Part shown: positions 25,301 to 40,940 of the stretch, piece after piece
How the letters are laid out: every line of letters begins with the position of its first letter
How positions within the stretch are numbered: position 1 is the stretch's first letter
NCBI GenBank assembly: GCA_009792885.1
Contig: WMCF01000016.1
Span: 12,088,254-12,152,253, forward strand
DNA: 64,000 nt
DNA from: Eremophila alpestris peregrina
Lineage: Eukaryota; Chordata; Aves; Passeriformes; Alaudidae
Direction of reading: 5' to 3'
The notes under the pieces: generated by a model
Seen by the model: the letters and a program-made list of their open reading frames with translations, nothing else
The model's database searches: none
Told to the model about the DNA's origin: nothing
Translations under genes and position numbers: made by a program

Positions 25301-28300
25301 GAAATCAGTTTCTTTAAAAGCAGGATTGACCTCCATGACACCACCACCAGCAGTTTGGAATCTCATGTATGAGAAAGCTGTCAGTTTGAAACTGCCATGC
25401 CTCATACCAGCAACTAAAAAATTATTTTTGGAAGAGAGAAAAACCAGATCCATAAATAAGCTGGATTTCTGTACCTTTCCATGTGTGGAGGTGATAAGTA
25501 TTGATCCTGCCAGCATTCCTGGAAAGTACCTCCCTTAGGAGTCAGTCTGGGACTGGCTTGAATTGCTATAATTCAGGTATTGTCCCCAGATGTAAAATAC
25601 TGTCTTTGCAAGGCTCTGTGCTCAGTTCACACATTTTCTACTTTCTGTTTCCATGTCAAGATTTTGGAGACAAGCCAAAACGAAATAGAGAAAAATGATC
25701 AATTTGCTTTCATATTCCCTGTTCTATAAACATGCTGCTACTCATTTCTGTGCCAATAACTTCATTATTCTAAAATGTAATTAACTTTCTCTAGCTCCAT
25801 CTTCCTGTCCTTTTACATATGAATGACTGTAGCTTGTGGAGGTGACTCACAGCTCTGATGTGTTTTCTCAGAATCAGAACTGAATTTCCAGGGCAGGGCA
25901 GAGTTGGCCACCTTTGAATTCCAGTGTATGCTTCTCTGATTTAGACCCTCTGTTTTAGCTAAGTTGAGACTCCTTTGTCTTAGGAAACATTTAGCCTTTT
26001 ATCTGGACTGGAAATCCATGTAGTGTCACACGAGCTGGAGTCCCAGAAAACTGCAACAGACCAAGCTCCTGCCAGAGCCTCCATCTGTATATACACATAT
26101 TTATGTATGAACACACTTCTTCCTTTGCAAGGAGTCAAAGAGTTAAAAGAAAAAAATGGTTTTTTATCTTCAAAAATAAACTTCTCCCTCATCCATCACC
26201 CCATGTCTGCTAAAATAGTTTTTCATTTGCTATTTTTTTTCCTTGTGCAAGCCTTAAACTCTGTGTAAGAAAATGAGTTTTGCCTTGGTATGTGCTGGCT
26301 TGTTTTAGTAATAAAAGTGGAAGTTTTATTGTAGGTAGTAGAACACAGCTAATAATGTAAACCCTTTCTAAAGTTTCACCTTGAACTCAGCTTGATGAAG
26401 AAGTGTAATGTTAGATTAAACTATTTAACAAAAAGTATTTCTGATTTAGTTAGTAGATTATCATATCCTAATATAATAGATGTAGTTATTGGCTTGTGAG
26501 ACAGTCCTGATAATAGGACATTTTTTTGGTTGTTAACAGTGTGAGGCTAGTATTCCAACGTGATTATAAGGCTCTCAATATATTTATGCACAAACACAAA
26601 ATTTGATAATGGCTATAAAATATTGGTGAATAACCCCAATGTGCTCTGAAAGATGTATCCACCAAATATGTGGGTATGTTTGAAAGCACTGAGCACAAAA
26701 TTCTGCTTGGTTTTTTTTTTTTTGAGTCAAATGAGGTCAATGGGATTGACTGATTTAAGGGGAATAGGATTAGATTTGAGAGAATAAATGAATCCAGACT
26801 TGATTATTGCTCAGCTACACTGTTGGAAGGAAATAGCTTGCTAGAGTTTTTCTGTAGGTGGAGCTAATGCCTTCACTTGTTTTATTTCCATTTATCAGCA
26901 CATCATCTTCTTCCTGAAACATAACCCTTTACAAAACAAAACAACCCAAATGTTTTAGAGCCATTTTTGTCCAATGAGTAAATTTAGAATAGTTACTAGT
27001 TCTGTATGCTCTTCATTGCCTTGGTTTTATGCAATTTACTTGAATGTGTTCTTTCTAAATGCACACTTTGTGTTCTCTCCTAGAGATCTGTGATAATGGA
27101 GGACTTTTTACTTAGTCCAAATTCCATTGATATTACTGAAAAAAAGGAAAAAATTGTAATAATTGACAGAGAAATGCTTAGTCAGCTGGTGGCTGCACTT
27201 GGTACCTGCAGACAGGTTCTTAGCAGTGTTTCACTGGCTTCTGGCTATTGTATCCTCCATTAACCAAGTTCTTATGCTGCCATTGCTCTGCAGTGTTGTC
27301 TCATTCCTTATTCCATTCAAACTGGTATTTTTTGGGAAAGAGTTCCAAATGGGGCTGGTAAGGAGCCATTTATTAAAGGGAATGAGCTTCACACACCTTT
27401 CTCCTTAAAATATGCATTATTTAAATTTGCTAATAGATAATTACCACCTAGATATCTATTTTTTGTAGTCACACGGCTTTAATTGGCTTTGCCTGTTACA
27501 CATTTATTTTCCCTGAATATAAATTTATTTATAAAAGTACATTGGTCTTAGGGTTTAGATGTATAACAATGAATATAAGCTAAAATATGTGGCTTTATTT
27601 TCTTTAGCTCATTATTTGATTCAAAACAAAACATTGGAAAAATAACACATGATCTTTAGGAGGAGAAATTCAGGAATTTTTTTTAGTTCATGAGATTCTT
27701 TCAGCGAGTTCCTGCAAATACTGAGTTAATGAAATTTCTACTTTTTCATTATCTGCTGACTTTTTGCAAGGTTTATTACTAAAGCAGTGGTCTTCAGATG
27801 CTGAGCATGAAACAGTGCATTGATTACTGGGTATTTGAGAGTATGGGGAAAAATGAGTCCCTAAATAATTCCTAATAATCAGCCAGGAGCCAACTTGAAG
27901 ATTTGCATCCTTCACGTAGAGCATGAAGGCACTAGATGGCTCTCTTGAACGAGGATTGTGTTTCAGTCTTGTTTTCATAGACAATCTCACCCTATTTGTT
28001 CTATTTCATTGCTCATTTTACAGTGGTAGTCAATGCAAAGACAATTCCACACAGGTTTTTAGTCTATGAACCAAAGCAAGGAGATTGAAATGGGTAGTGC
28101 AGCTTTCTACAGAAAATCAGGAGTGCAGTCTGAAGGGATTAGTGGAATTTGGTCCCAATGTGTTAATCAAGGGTTGTAATTTGATTTACAAAAGCAAAAG
28201 AGCAAACCTCAGGGGTCGTTTTCCTCTTTGGATGGGTTGGAGTTTCACCATGTCTGCTCTGATACTGCAACTGCCAAAACCCATCTGAAAGCACATTGGG

Positions 28301-31300
28301 GAACCAGCAGTGCCCATTTCAGGTGTGAGCAGGTTTTTAGCAGTGCTGAATGAAACCACAGCCTCTGTGAGCTTGGGGCACCTGTGGGACACTGGGCACC
28401 ACCATGGCCCCAGCATTCCTTGGCTCAGGATCTGGAGGAGGAAGCTGCCGTTTAAAAGAACAGTGTTTCCACAGAGAAAGCACATTCCTCTGCTACATCT
28501 TAAGAATCATAGGCAATGTCATTGCTGATGAACTTTTCTGTCCCCAAAAATAAATAATTAAGCTTGTTGCTATTTGCTATTTCACAAGTGATTGTGCAGG
28601 TGTCAAATAGATGAGAACACCCAATATAATATCTGTTCAGTTGTTGGTTTTATTGGCATCTATTAAACATCAGTTTTGATGAAGAGTTACAGTATCCTTG
28701 GGGAATTACCACTCTGATAATTCCTGAAGATGGAGCATTCATTCTCTCTTTTTAAAAAAATTATTTAAAATTTTAATTTTTTTTATTGAAAGATGCCTGT
28801 GCAGGTTTCTATAGCTTGTGCAACATAATGATGAACAAACTCGTGGTGGAGAATTTTTCTGATTTTGTACTGCCTTTACACATACATGCCACAAACAACT
28901 TTTTCCCCTTGTAGAGCTTTCTCACAGAAGAAGTAGGATCTGTATTTTATTTAAAAATGTACAATTGTAGCAAAGGAGGAAGGATTTTTATTGCAGATGC
29001 ATTGTTATCCCAACAGAATGTTGTTCTGTTTCAGAGCCTTGGTGGACTGAACACCTGCATGTTCCAGTCAGAACAATCAGTTTGTTCTCACTTGTTCCTG
29101 ATCTGCCTGCAGAGAGTAATTTTCAGCTCTCAGCTTGCAAATGGCATATTTTCACATAAGAGGACATGTGGCAGAGAAAAGATTTTCTGCTGATAACAAG
29201 TTTCAGGAACCATTATCAAAATCATGTTACCTTTCAGCCTCTCAACAGCATTTGTGAGTGTTTACAGAGGTCTTGGCAGTGTACTCCCATCTGCATCATT
29301 CAGGCACAGCAGGATTGGCCAGAAAAAGGAATTCTTACCAAGAGATTGGGAACAGACAAGCACAGACCCCCAGGAAAAAAGTTAATTTTAACACCAACTC
29401 AGATAATAGAATTTATCTGAACAATAGTGGGCTTCAGGATGGTAAGATAGAGCTTCTGGAAAGATTGCAAATTGGGGCTACTTTGATCATTTGTTTCCTC
29501 TGTGTCCTTCAGCAGGAGGAGTTTCTTGTCTCTATCACATGTATCTGGAAGCCAGGTACCACATGCAAATTTTTCTTTAATTTATTAGCCATTTTTTCTG
29601 AATGGCTTGCTTTCCAGCAAAGCCTAAAAAATACTGTTTTAAACATCCAGAAAGCCTGAGTGGATAGAAAGAATAGAATTAGAAAGTGCCATAAAAACTT
29701 CCCTTTTATTTCTTTGGAAACAATTATGAATACATTATTAGCAGGCTGAGTATTCCCAGTATATTAATTTATGGTGGTTGAACTTCACAAGCATCTTTCA
29801 TTCAGTATTGTGGAGGTTTAGGTGTAATGTCAAATGTATTTGAATATTGCCTCTGATCCCATCCTGCTGGAATCATTGGGCAGAATGACAGTGATGAACT
29901 CCTTAACTAAGGGAAGGTGTAGGCTGTGCAATTACCAATGCTGCCAAACAGGATTTGGAACTGGCATGTGCATCATGATACTGTGATATTTGTGAAATGC
30001 TTACTAGTTATTTACAAAATGCTGACACTTTGAGCAGAAGCTCTCCTGGGAAGAGGAGCAAAAGAGCTGGCTTAACATATTTAGTTTGCCAGCTGTAGGA
30101 GTAATGCAATTTTTTTTGGATTGATATTTACTACCGGAAAGCAACATTTAGGCAATTTACAGCACAACGGAATTTATGAAGAAAGCTTGTTCTATCAGAT
30201 TGAAGTAGGTTGTATACATGATTTGAATATTTGCATTTGCCATTATGACTGCAATATTTATTTGACTGTGTTCCCTCCAGGTCAAAATTCTGTATTGTAA
30301 ACTTGGCAGTTTCTGCTCTTTCTGCAACTCCAGGTTGCAGTGACTCGCAGCTTTAAGAGAGACCTGCAAGAATTCTCTTTCCATGAGAACATCCTCCCCT
30401 TCTTTTTCAGAGCTGAGTTAAATATTCCAGATCCAATGTACTGAGGTTTTGCCTCCCATCCCTTTTCCATTTCACTTTGAATTCAGCAATAACAGTATCA
30501 GACAGTCTCAGGCTGAAACAACTGAGACTTTTCTGAGACTTTTGGCTCAAAATTTTTGCCCAAGACAAGTTTCAGAATTACACATTTATTTAGATTATAT
30601 TCTAACCTGTGTTCCTTTTGAGACACATTGAAAAACTGAGAGAACTACTTGGCACTTTTAGGTATAGAAAAGCCTTTTTGTTTGAAGGTTTGCAGCCCTT
30701 CCCTGCACTGTTAGTCCTAAGAACAGCTTAAAAATTTTGCTGTCTCTCTGAAAACACCCTGAATTACTGTTAAGTATCTGTCTCTGAATATATTCAGAAT
30801 TTTCTTTTCTGAAGTGTTACGTAGTGTTCACTGAGAGGGAAACACCAGGACAAGCAACTTGGAAAGAGTAAAGTTTAGCAGCTTGTTTGTCCTCTGGATT
30901 TCTTTGAGGTGTTTTGACCCTTTCTGTATTGAACTTCACACCCCCCTCCACTCTGGTCAGTACTGGGGGCACAAAGATCAGCAGCAGCCATGCCTTGTTC
31001 CTCCCTCTCATGCTGCTGCAGGTGCAGGGTAAGTGGCAGCTGTTTGAGCTCTGATCCAGGTGTGGAAGCACAGCTGTACCTGGCTGTGGCTGCACAGCTT
31101 GGGCTCCAGTTATTTCCCAACCTCCTCAAACAGCAATTCCTTGGGAATGGCAGCTGCATCTAGAGAAATACAATCAGCCCACACAAAATCCATGTCAATG
31201 GACAGACTATGAATCTTTCTTTTCTAAGTGGATTTCCTGGCTACAGGAATATAGTATTCTATGTAAGTAATATATATAGCATCTTATATAAAGTGATATT

Positions 31301-33026
31301 TGTGGTGTTAATAATCTGTAAAAATGTTTTGGGGATGATTTGTCTTAGTTCCCTTGCATGATAGGAGTACTATGTGAAATGGCTCATGAAAAAGATGGGT
31401 TCTGAAGACAGCCAAATGTTCTTTTAAAGATATTTTTAGACAAGTATTTTATTTTTTTCTCCAGTGTAAATTCAAACTTGTGTTTACTGCATCCATAAGT
31501 GTTTTCTAATAATTCTGAGACAGTGATAATCATGACAATGCTTCTGTCATGAACGTTTCCAAATGCAAAAGTAATTTTTCTTCAGCAACACAATAAAATT
31601 TATATAAATGGTAGAAAGAAGTAAACGGTGAGGTTTTGAATGTAGAAATGTAATCCTCTATAGAACAGCTATTTTATTTCATAAATAAAATGGAACTGTC
31701 TATATTTTGCCCTAATTCTGTTTTTTACATGCCTTCAGAGCTCTGGATGTCTAAACTGTACCTTCCAACATTTAAGATATGAAGCACTACACGTCCTGAT
31801 TCTTGTAAAAATAAATTTAAAAATTGACACTTCCTGTGAAGGAGAGATGATACACAGAGCTTGTTGTAACTGTGGGGTCTCTTACAGAACACCTGGCAGT
31901 TGTGGAGATGTATTTCAGAAAATAGTTTCTCCAATGCTTTCTTTAGTGAACAGCCTATCAAAAGCTTGCTAGGAAAAGGAAATATCTTTAGAAGTTTTCA
32001 TTGTATTCTCAGCTGTGTTAAAGCAGTTTATTAAGAGTGGATTTATGCACTCTGGTACCTGAACAAAGTAATTTGTATTGGGATTGTTCAATGTGATGAC
32101 AGAAATGGAAGTCATTATTTCATTACACTTGTATTTCTTGTTGCTGGCAAGTTCCTGAAGGACATAAGATTTTACATTGTCACACTCAGAGACAGTCTCA
32201 CCTAACCTGGAAACCAGCAAGAGAAAAAAGCAGGAACTGACCTGTAAAGAACAAAGTTCTTTGGGATTTTTCAGGGACTGGTTGGGAATTTCTTGAAAAG
32301 GAACTGAGTTAATGATTGATTGTGGAGGGAGGAGTGAAAATAATGAGGTGTCATTAATTTTTCATAATTGTCAACACTACAGGTGATAACTGGAAGCAAT
32401 ATATTGCTTTGTCTTGAAAGCACCTGTCAAAAGCTGTTTTAGATGTCATTGTACTGTAACAGCTGAGCCAAAATATAGTGTGCTTATATATGAATCTGTT
32501 AATCTTGTCTAATTTAATGCACTGAGAAATCAAATCTAACTTTTCTGTTTGCCTGCTCGGTTGGGGTTAAATGAGCAAGCAGTTCTTTGACTTTTTAGTG
32601 AAAGAAAGTCTGTCTTGCTTGAAGTGTTAAGATAAAATAGCACTGAACTGAAAGATGGCTTTAAACAATTCTTTTAATTTTTTAGTAGCTCATGGACTGT
32701 TACACTATGGGCTGTGATTTATTTATTTATTTTTTTAGTGGGCCATCTGTTCATTGCTTGATAGCAAGAAAACAGGAAGGGCAAAAATATCAGAAAGTAA
32801 CTGAGAAAAGTCTTGTACTGTAGCTTGGTGGGTGGCATGGGAGAAATACAAGTTCTTCCCTGACTTTTAGATAATGCATGTACATCATCTTAGGCAGCAG
32901 AAGAATAGCTTTGGAGTTAGTACTGAGGATATTTTGGGGGTTTATATTAGATGGGCTTTTTTTCATCTCTGCCCTTTCTTTTTGATATAAAGACCAAAAC
33001 TAAAAGTCTGTAATATGTTTAATATT

Positions 33027-33049
33027 ACATTAAATTTAATATTTAATGT
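33027..33049. repeat. AT-rich inverted repeat
   Basis: ACATTAAAT and ATTTAATGT form a perfect 9-bp stem around a 5-base TTAAT loop. It consists almost wholly of A and T. Such structures are common by chance in AT-rich introns. Confidence 0.5.
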
Positions 33050-36000
33050 TGTGCTGGAGATAATGATGGTTTTACAGAATTATTTCTATAGGCCATTAGG
33101 CTGTAGTGTTGCTCTTTCCTAATTCCTGCAATGCATTGTTTAGTTCATGCACACAATGTTTATTGCCTAAACAAAAATCCAGAGCATGTGGAAAGTTCAT
33201 TTTCTAGAGGTTTTGGAGAAATCTAATTATATGAGATAATGTGTTACGGTAATGCAAAAGCTTAAGTATAAAATACATTCACTTGTAACTTGAGCAGTGC
33301 CCAGACTGCTTTCTGTTAAATGTTTTCTGTTGGAAATTACTGGCATTAAAATCTCAGCAGTTTTTTTTTTCTGAAGAAGGCAAACCCTTTGAACAATGCT
33401 GTTTTTATGATTTTGCTTAAAGTCTTGACAAAATCTAATTTAATAACTTAGTATATTCAAGATGCTTTGTTTTCATGCAATATTGCCAGAGAAGCAGTCT
33501 GAGAAGTGAGATGTACCTGTTCCAGATTTTGCTTGGCTTCTTTGAATTAGCTCTGCTGATATTTTAGGCTATTTGGAACTTAATAGGATATCAGCTTAAT
33601 TTCTTGGTGTTTGAGAGACACTGAGAAAATTTTGAGAGATTAATTTTAGAAAATAAAAACTGCACAAGATGTGTTCAGGGCCTGGACCTTTGAAGCCCAG
33701 TGAGTTTTGTATGTATTCATGTGAAAATGCAGCATTTGTGCTTAAAAAATGTGCAAACCTCTTAAAATCTGCAAAAAAGGAGGGGAGAGTTTTCTTAGTG
33801 ATACTTCAATGTACCATGAGACTTCTAGTCCTCAAACTCTACTAAAATGGTAGATGCTTTTTCCATAGAAGATTGTGATTTTTTCAGAATTACTGGAAAG
33901 AAAACTCAGTAGCTTTCCAGCAGTTTGACAGAAGCTCTGCCGTTCATGGCAATCTTGTGTTTCCCAGGTGGATTTTTGGGATTTTTGAGGATGTCCAGCC
34001 CTAGTGAAGGGAGTCAGGATGAATGTACTGAGCTGAGCTGCTCAGGAATGGAAGGGCAGAACACACTCTGAACATCCTCATTAAACTGAGTGCCAAAGGA
34101 AGACAAAGAATGCTCTGGAATTCAGATATATTTCAATTTTGAGTAAACACTTTGTATCTTAGTGCTGGCAGTAATAGAGGCACTTCTGAACATGTGCAGA
34201 AAGGAGTTGATGGACACCTGCAGTTCCTTCCACTGTTACGGGAGTTTTCATGTAAATATTTTATTCTGAGTACCTATACTTAAAAATTACAGTTAAATCT
34301 CTGACAGACTGACTTTTGCAATATCCTACCTTCTAGCCATGGGGACATTCAGATTTTGGGTTTAGATTGGAGTTTCTCAGATTCTGAAGTCACAGGTCTT
34401 TGAATAGTGAGAGAAGCCTGAGAGGTTAATTGTGTAAGTTGTGTTATCTGGAAAATAATTTGCCTGCTCTCCAGCTATTGCTGCTGTGCCTGAGGAGTTC
34501 TTGCTGTGTTCTTTAGGCCTTACCCTGAGCCAAGGTCTCTTCTCACTCAGGCTTGACATTTCTGGTCTACTGTCACCTCAATCCATATTTAATGGCATTA
34601 TAAAGCTAATCTAATAATACAAGGACAGAGTCTGCTTCTTCTTCACCTGGTATCTGCTGATGAAATGAACTTTCACAATTCAGATGGGTATGAGTAAATA
34701 ATGATTAACTGTCAAATATGGATGTAAACATCTGCACTTAGGTATGGGTAATTGTGCATGGCCATGTTTAGATGCTGTGCCTAGAATATTTGGTGTGCAA
34801 GTATTAGAAACCCATATGGCTATCAGGAAAGACCTACCTCATGAGTAAGGCTGTTGAGTAATCTAAGGGAAAATTAATTCATAAGAATCTTAATTATTGA
34901 AAAAAAAAACCCCTCTCCCAAACCAACACAACAGTCAACCCCCTGAGAAATGCATAAGCAAAACAGCAATGTGTGAAAAATTCTTTAATTCTAACCCCTA
35001 TTGTTTATTGTGAATAAATAATTGCAAGCTGATTGTTTCCAACCAGATGAGCTGTGATAATTGAGTTGAATTTCCAAGAACTGTTGTTAAAAGCTGTTCT
35101 AACAGGAATTTGGTAGCATTAATATGCTCAAGAAGAGAGAAGGATATTGAGATTCAGTTCCTCTTCCTTAGATAGGAGAGAGAACCAACACGTGCAATTT
35201 TGAACCATATTGAGGTCTGGTTGCTGAGCAAGAAAACCCTCATTAACTCGACCATTTCTCATTTTGTGAACCCATCACTGATTAATTCAACAGAACCCCA
35301 TAAAATGGTACTTGTTCTGTGCATAGGGATTGTTCTGTATGCACACATCTGCAGATGGGGACAACCTCAGGGTGTAGCAGAAGAGCTAAAGGGGGGCCCT
35401 CAGGTGGCCCATTCCTCCTGGTGAACCACACAAGTCCTACCAGCCTTTCTGTGGTAAGTTTGCTTCAGTGAATGAATTATTTGTCCAGTCACACTTGTAT
35501 TTATGTTTGTGATCACAGAGCTTACGATTTGTGCATGTATCTGTGAATATTTTTGTTTTTTAATTTTTCAATTAAATTTACTTTATCATATTTTAATTTC
35601 TTCGTTTACTTTTTGTTTTAAGGGGTTGGATAATGACATGAGCTACAGATCAATGTAATGTTCTTTTTCCCTTTTCCTGTCTTGCAGATTCTTAACATCT
35701 GGTAGGAAATGCATTGCATAGGAGGAAGGTCAGGAAGAGAAATTGATGATCCCAGCTTGAAAGACTAAACTGAGGCAGGTAATGATGCAGTTCCTTGGCT
35801 TGTAATTCTGCCCATTTGATAGGTGGCCTATATAGTAGCTGCCTCTTAGAATGCTCCATGATAGATATTAATGACATATAGTACAGAATCATGATCATTT
35901 TACCTGATTGCTCTGTAAAACAAAATAAATTAAACCATCATTGTACCATTCTTTCTCTTAGATCACCCTGTGATGAGCTCAGCCTGTGTACCATGAAACA

Positions 36001-37240
36001 GGAACAATAAGAGGATCAGAAGAAACCTGCAAAAAGGATTCCATTGCACTCATTTTTTTTCCTATAAAAATGTCCTAATGTTGTAAACTGTTCAAAGAAA
36101 ATGCTGTCATCCAAATGCAATAAGATAAAGAACTTGCAATAAAAGTATATAAAACATAGTTATTTTTAAGGATGTTTTTATTACAATTACAAAGGAACTT
36201 TGGTGTTAAGTTTTTCATAGAATAATACACTTCCAAAACTGTGTTTACAGATATGGGGTGTGGAGGACTTGAGGAGTGAAAGAGACAAGTGTGAATAAGA
36301 GATCTAATGTAGAATGCTGTTTGATTGTTGGCATGTTTGCTATTAAATGAAAATCTTACGTGCATTTCCTTTTTACTGCCTCTAAATACAGCAAGATCCT
36401 CATATTCGTGCTTATACTGAACCTGCACATGATTTAATCTGCAATGACTTTGCTGTGCTGATGTCACTGACTAGAATTACATTATTGTGCTGATGTAAAT
36501 AAGGGAAGAGTCAAACCATTGGTTCACAGAGACCTGCTGAGAGCCCAAGTTCAGCCCTGAAATGCAGTATTCTGAAAAAAGGCACAGAGCAGTATCCAAA
36601 TAGGAGATGAATAATGCCTGTAAAGGGAGCCTTTAGCACACTGAGGCACTGACCATGGGCCTGTTCCTGAAGTTTTTGCTGTTAGGTAGGAGCTGATGCC
36701 AAGAATTCTTGATGTTTGTGGGATAAGTCCATCAATTGGCACGATATGTGAAGAAGTGATTTTGAAAATGGAGGCAGTGGGGTAAGACATAGGGGCCTAG
36801 AAAATCTGCCTGACTCTATTGTGAGAGTCCATGGAGAGCTGTAAATAACCAGATAGTATTTAACCAAGAAGTAATGCAGTAAGTAAACTATGAAATAAAT
36901 TGTTTCTGTAATATGTCAACAGAGTTATGTAGTTGGCAATTTTCCACCAGCTAACTTTTTATACTCTCTAGGTTTCAGTTCTTATTCCACACAGCTTCTC
37001 TCTTCTCTGTACAGTTAATCTACCTCTTAGAGTTTTTAACCCTTAAACTATTTGGAGCTCTTTGTTTTGAATTATCTTGTGCCAAAATGTCTGTGTTTAT
37101 AAGCTTTGTTATCTGATGTCAGTAGAGCTTGGGTAATGGTTATTATCAGCCTACTGCTATATTTAAAGTAGGAAAGGAAAGGAAAATCTGGAAAAAAGGA
37201 AAATTTGCCAATTCATAGGCTTACTGGGTAATTTAGCAGA

Positions 37241-37254
37241 TTTTTTTTTTTTTT
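37241..37254. repeat. poly(T) tract, 14 bases
   Basis: Uninterrupted T run followed by GTAATT. It could be an antisense retroposon tail, but no element body is recognised beside it. Confidence 0.8.
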
Positions 37255-40200
37255 GTAATTTAGTGACAATTTAGTACATTCTGGACTTGCTGAGAGCCTC
37301 TAAATGTAGCTTAAGCAGCAAATTAAAACTGTGGAAGGTGTATGAATGGCATTTATATGTAGACTGGAGATTTGGCATGTTCAGTGAGTCCTGTGTGCTT
37401 AAACCAGTGACAGATTCAAGCTCCCTAGTGATTTACAGAAGGCCTAGATCAAATTCCTCACAGGGATGTTTGGGAAGGCACAGAAAATAAATTGCCACAT
37501 TTGAAAGAATTGTTAGGACTGACCTTGTCTAGGCCTATAAAAACTTTAAGAAAGGAATATGAAGTAAATGTGAAATCAAACATCTCAGGTGGTGTTGAGG
37601 TTAAGAGTTGTTGCTCTGTAGTGTGAAGGGAGAGTGGAAAGAAAAGAACAGTCAGTATGAGTTAGAGAATCCCTAAAGAGAAGTGTCAGCATTAATGGAT
37701 GCCTAACTCCTTACACAAGTATCAGAAGAAAAGTGTAAGAATTGATGGATGGATGAATCATAAATATATTTGAGGGGTGATAGCTCATTGCAGTCTCAGT
37801 GCATAGAAATTTTCTGTTAACTTGATAATTAAGGGAGTTAACAGCATTAATATTTATGTTCTAATAACTGGGCTTAAGACTAAATTATTTCATCCCCTAA
37901 AATATAGTAATTTTTAAGGTGGAGACTTGGCAAGGGACTATTGAGTGAAATTTTGTATTCTTCATTTATCTAGCACTTTTTGCTCAGCTATTTCAGAGCC
38001 ACATTATTGTGTCTGTGAGATGTTTTTTGAAACTTGTAAGTAAAAGTCAGAAAAAGGTTGGTTCTCCTTTCTTATGCATATCACAATCCATGTGTCAGCA
38101 CTCAGACTAAAGTTTTCTCTGTTTTCTGTTCTGAGTTTTAGGTCCTAGAATATTCTGAAAAGAACTGATTTGGTATACACTTATCTACAATCTTTCATTA
38201 TGTTAATTTTGTCAACAGTATATAGGCTATGAAGTGTTAATGCATTTATTAACAGAGATCAAGAAATTTTCAGATTTGCTTTTCTCATTATGACTAAGGA
38301 TTCTTTAGCAACATACTGTGTTTTCCAAAGAGAATTGCTCTTTATAAGTGAAACTTTACAAATCAAATCTCTACAGTAACACTGGATTCTTCTGCCAGCC
38401 TGTGATGTTGCAATTTCCTTGTCAAACTGAAGGGAGTTACACAGTTGTATAAAACCATTTTTTTCCCATGTAGTTAGAGTGGAGAAGTAAACCAACACTT
38501 TTATTGGTCATTTTGCTTATATTGTATATACTTTCTCATTTACATTGCTTGTACTTTATGTTTTTGGCATTTGTGGGGGGCAAAAAGTGTTCTGAAGTGG
38601 AATTTTAGCTTGTAGTTACACAAAACATGTTCTGTAGTACAAGACAAACCTTGAAGAAGTGGCTTTAGCAAGAATTTTTTAGCATGTTGAGAGTTCTGTT
38701 GTTACATATCTCTGCTCACTGAGGTATAACTGACTTCTGCCTGCCATGGGGATCACAAGCTAACAGAATCAAAATGGCATCTAAATAATTTATCTAGTTC
38801 AGAAGTATTTTTATAAATAAGGAGTTAGATTTGTTCATATAATTTGTATGACTAAGAGGAACATATTGCCATTAGCACTCCCCTGGGAGCAGTGCAGTGT
38901 GTCCCTGTGCTCTCCAGCTGCTGAATGGGAGCTCTGTGTGTGCTTTCCTGAGCCTGGGAGGAGGCACCACTGTGGGTTCCTAAAACTCTGCATCCTGATT
39001 ACCTCTGCACATCAGGTGTCCCATGAGCTGTCTTTCACTGTCCTGGTGAAGAAAGAACTCTTGAGTGGGACTGCTGGGGTTGTGCAATTGTCAGACTGGG
39101 TGGATGAGGCAGCTCTGCTTGAAACACTGAATGTGTGTTCTGACCTCCCTTCCCACCTTAAAATGAGAAGTGGGTTTAATGGATGATCAAAATGCTGTTG
39201 GAATGACTTAGTGACAGGATGGGTCTGCTTTTCAATGGGAAATAGGTGTATTTTTACAAATAAAATTGATGTGCATTTGGTCTTATGATTAGTGAGGAGT
39301 TGTAAGATTTTCATGGAAGAGGTGTGCAGCCTGGCATAACTGTCCAGTGAGCAGAAAGGAAGAGACTGTGGGCTGAATAAATTGTTCTGGCTTCCTATGT
39401 ACAGTAGGAATTTTGCCACTTGGATTAAAAATTCCCATTTTGTGGAATAGCAACTGATAGTGTGATATCTGTACTTAACATTGTATGAAATGTGTACAGG
39501 TATGTAAAGGTCTGTGTAAATATCTATGTAATAATGCTATTATTATAGATGTCTATTTAATAATGTGCAAATCCTGCAAGGGAGGGAGGAATTTATGTAT
39601 AGGCTTTTTATTCTGGAAGTTCAAAAATACTTGAGTTGAAACTTTTGGCTGCTGTGACCTCTCTCCTTTTTACAAACTCTTCAGTGCATGAACCAGAGCT
39701 TGAAAGGGTTGATGGCATCTTGTCTGTGCATCCCATCCTTGCCTTAGACTGAGTAAATTAAACTCTAAATTCAGTGTACAAGAGAAAGGAGAAATAGTAA
39801 AGAAGAGAAAACTGCTCCTTGGGTATGAATTGAGGTCCCTGCAGTACCTCTGGGCTGGCCATGAGCATTACATTGTCCTGTGCTCCACACAAAAGAGAGA
39901 ATGTGTTCTTCTTCTGAAGGACAGTCTGGCTAAGAGAAAAAAACATTAAACCTCCTTCTTCATAAAGTTCTCCTGAAACAAAGTATTACTCTGTAAAGCC
40001 TTGAGCTGACTGCCTCTCTTTTGAAACAAATATGACAAAAGATGTTTACAATAGCAGTAATTCCAAGTTTTTGAGTTTGAAAAGATATAGAGATCAGATA
40101 ATACATAGCATGTAATTTTTTTGTTTCAGTATATTAAGGCACTTTTATTTGTTGAAACTGTACCTGCTGTATTCAGGCCTTCTGCAATAGTGACTTCAAA

Positions 40201-40922
40201 AGTTATCAAAACAAAACTAAACCCAATACCTATTCTGAGGTAAGTTTAGTGCCTAAAGAAATGTAGAACGTGGAAAGCATCGATAATGGTGGTTTGTTAT
40301 TGCTGCCACTTCTGTTTGTAACATTGTGGGTTTTTTAAAATGCATGTGATCATGTCTGCTGTACAGAATTTGGTATCCTGTGTCAACGTGCAGTTTTTCT
40401 CCAGTTGCCAGTTTGCCAGTCTTAACCTATGCAAACATCATTACATGGATTTGCAAATTTTTGAAAGGTGTCCTTTAGGGTCTGTTTTTAATCACAGCAG
40501 ATAATAGCAGTAATTCTGGTTGAGATTCTTCTGATTTACATCTCTAGAGAAAAATAAGCTTTTGCATATAGTTATATTATCTGTTCATTCAGCATTTATT
40601 TTGGGTACTGATGCACAGGAAAGTAGTTTTTAAACTGTCCCTCAGCCCCTGGTCTATAGGTGTTCATATCAGAATGCACATACAGCAAAGATGAAGTCTG
40701 AACTGTGTGAGGACTGTGTGTGTCTTACTCCTTGCCCTGAGGTAAAGAAAAGGAATAAAATACAGAATTTCTCTTCCCATTCTTAAAAAGATAAGCTGTG
40801 ATATGAAGTGTTGTTGTTTCTAGGAGACAACATCAGACACTTTTCACTTTGCCATAATTTAAAAACAGATAAGGATCTGTTGTATCTTTTATGCAGTGAT
40901 AAAATATGTTGTGTGGTTGTGG

Positions 40923-40940
40923 TTTTTTTTTTTTTTTTTT
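40923..40940. repeat. poly(T) tract, 18 bases
   Basis: Uninterrupted T run after GTGGTTGTGG and before CCTTCCTG. Its length is likely polymorphic or uncertain in assembly. Confidence 0.8.

Noticed and set aside
32394..32409. 16-bp palindrome AAGCAATATATTGCTT
   Set aside because: About one such palindrome is expected by chance in a window of this size and AT content.
39012..39419. Minus-strand open frame of 135 codons
   Set aside because: It has no family resemblance, overlaps an unrelated plus-strand frame, and shows no sign of exon structure.
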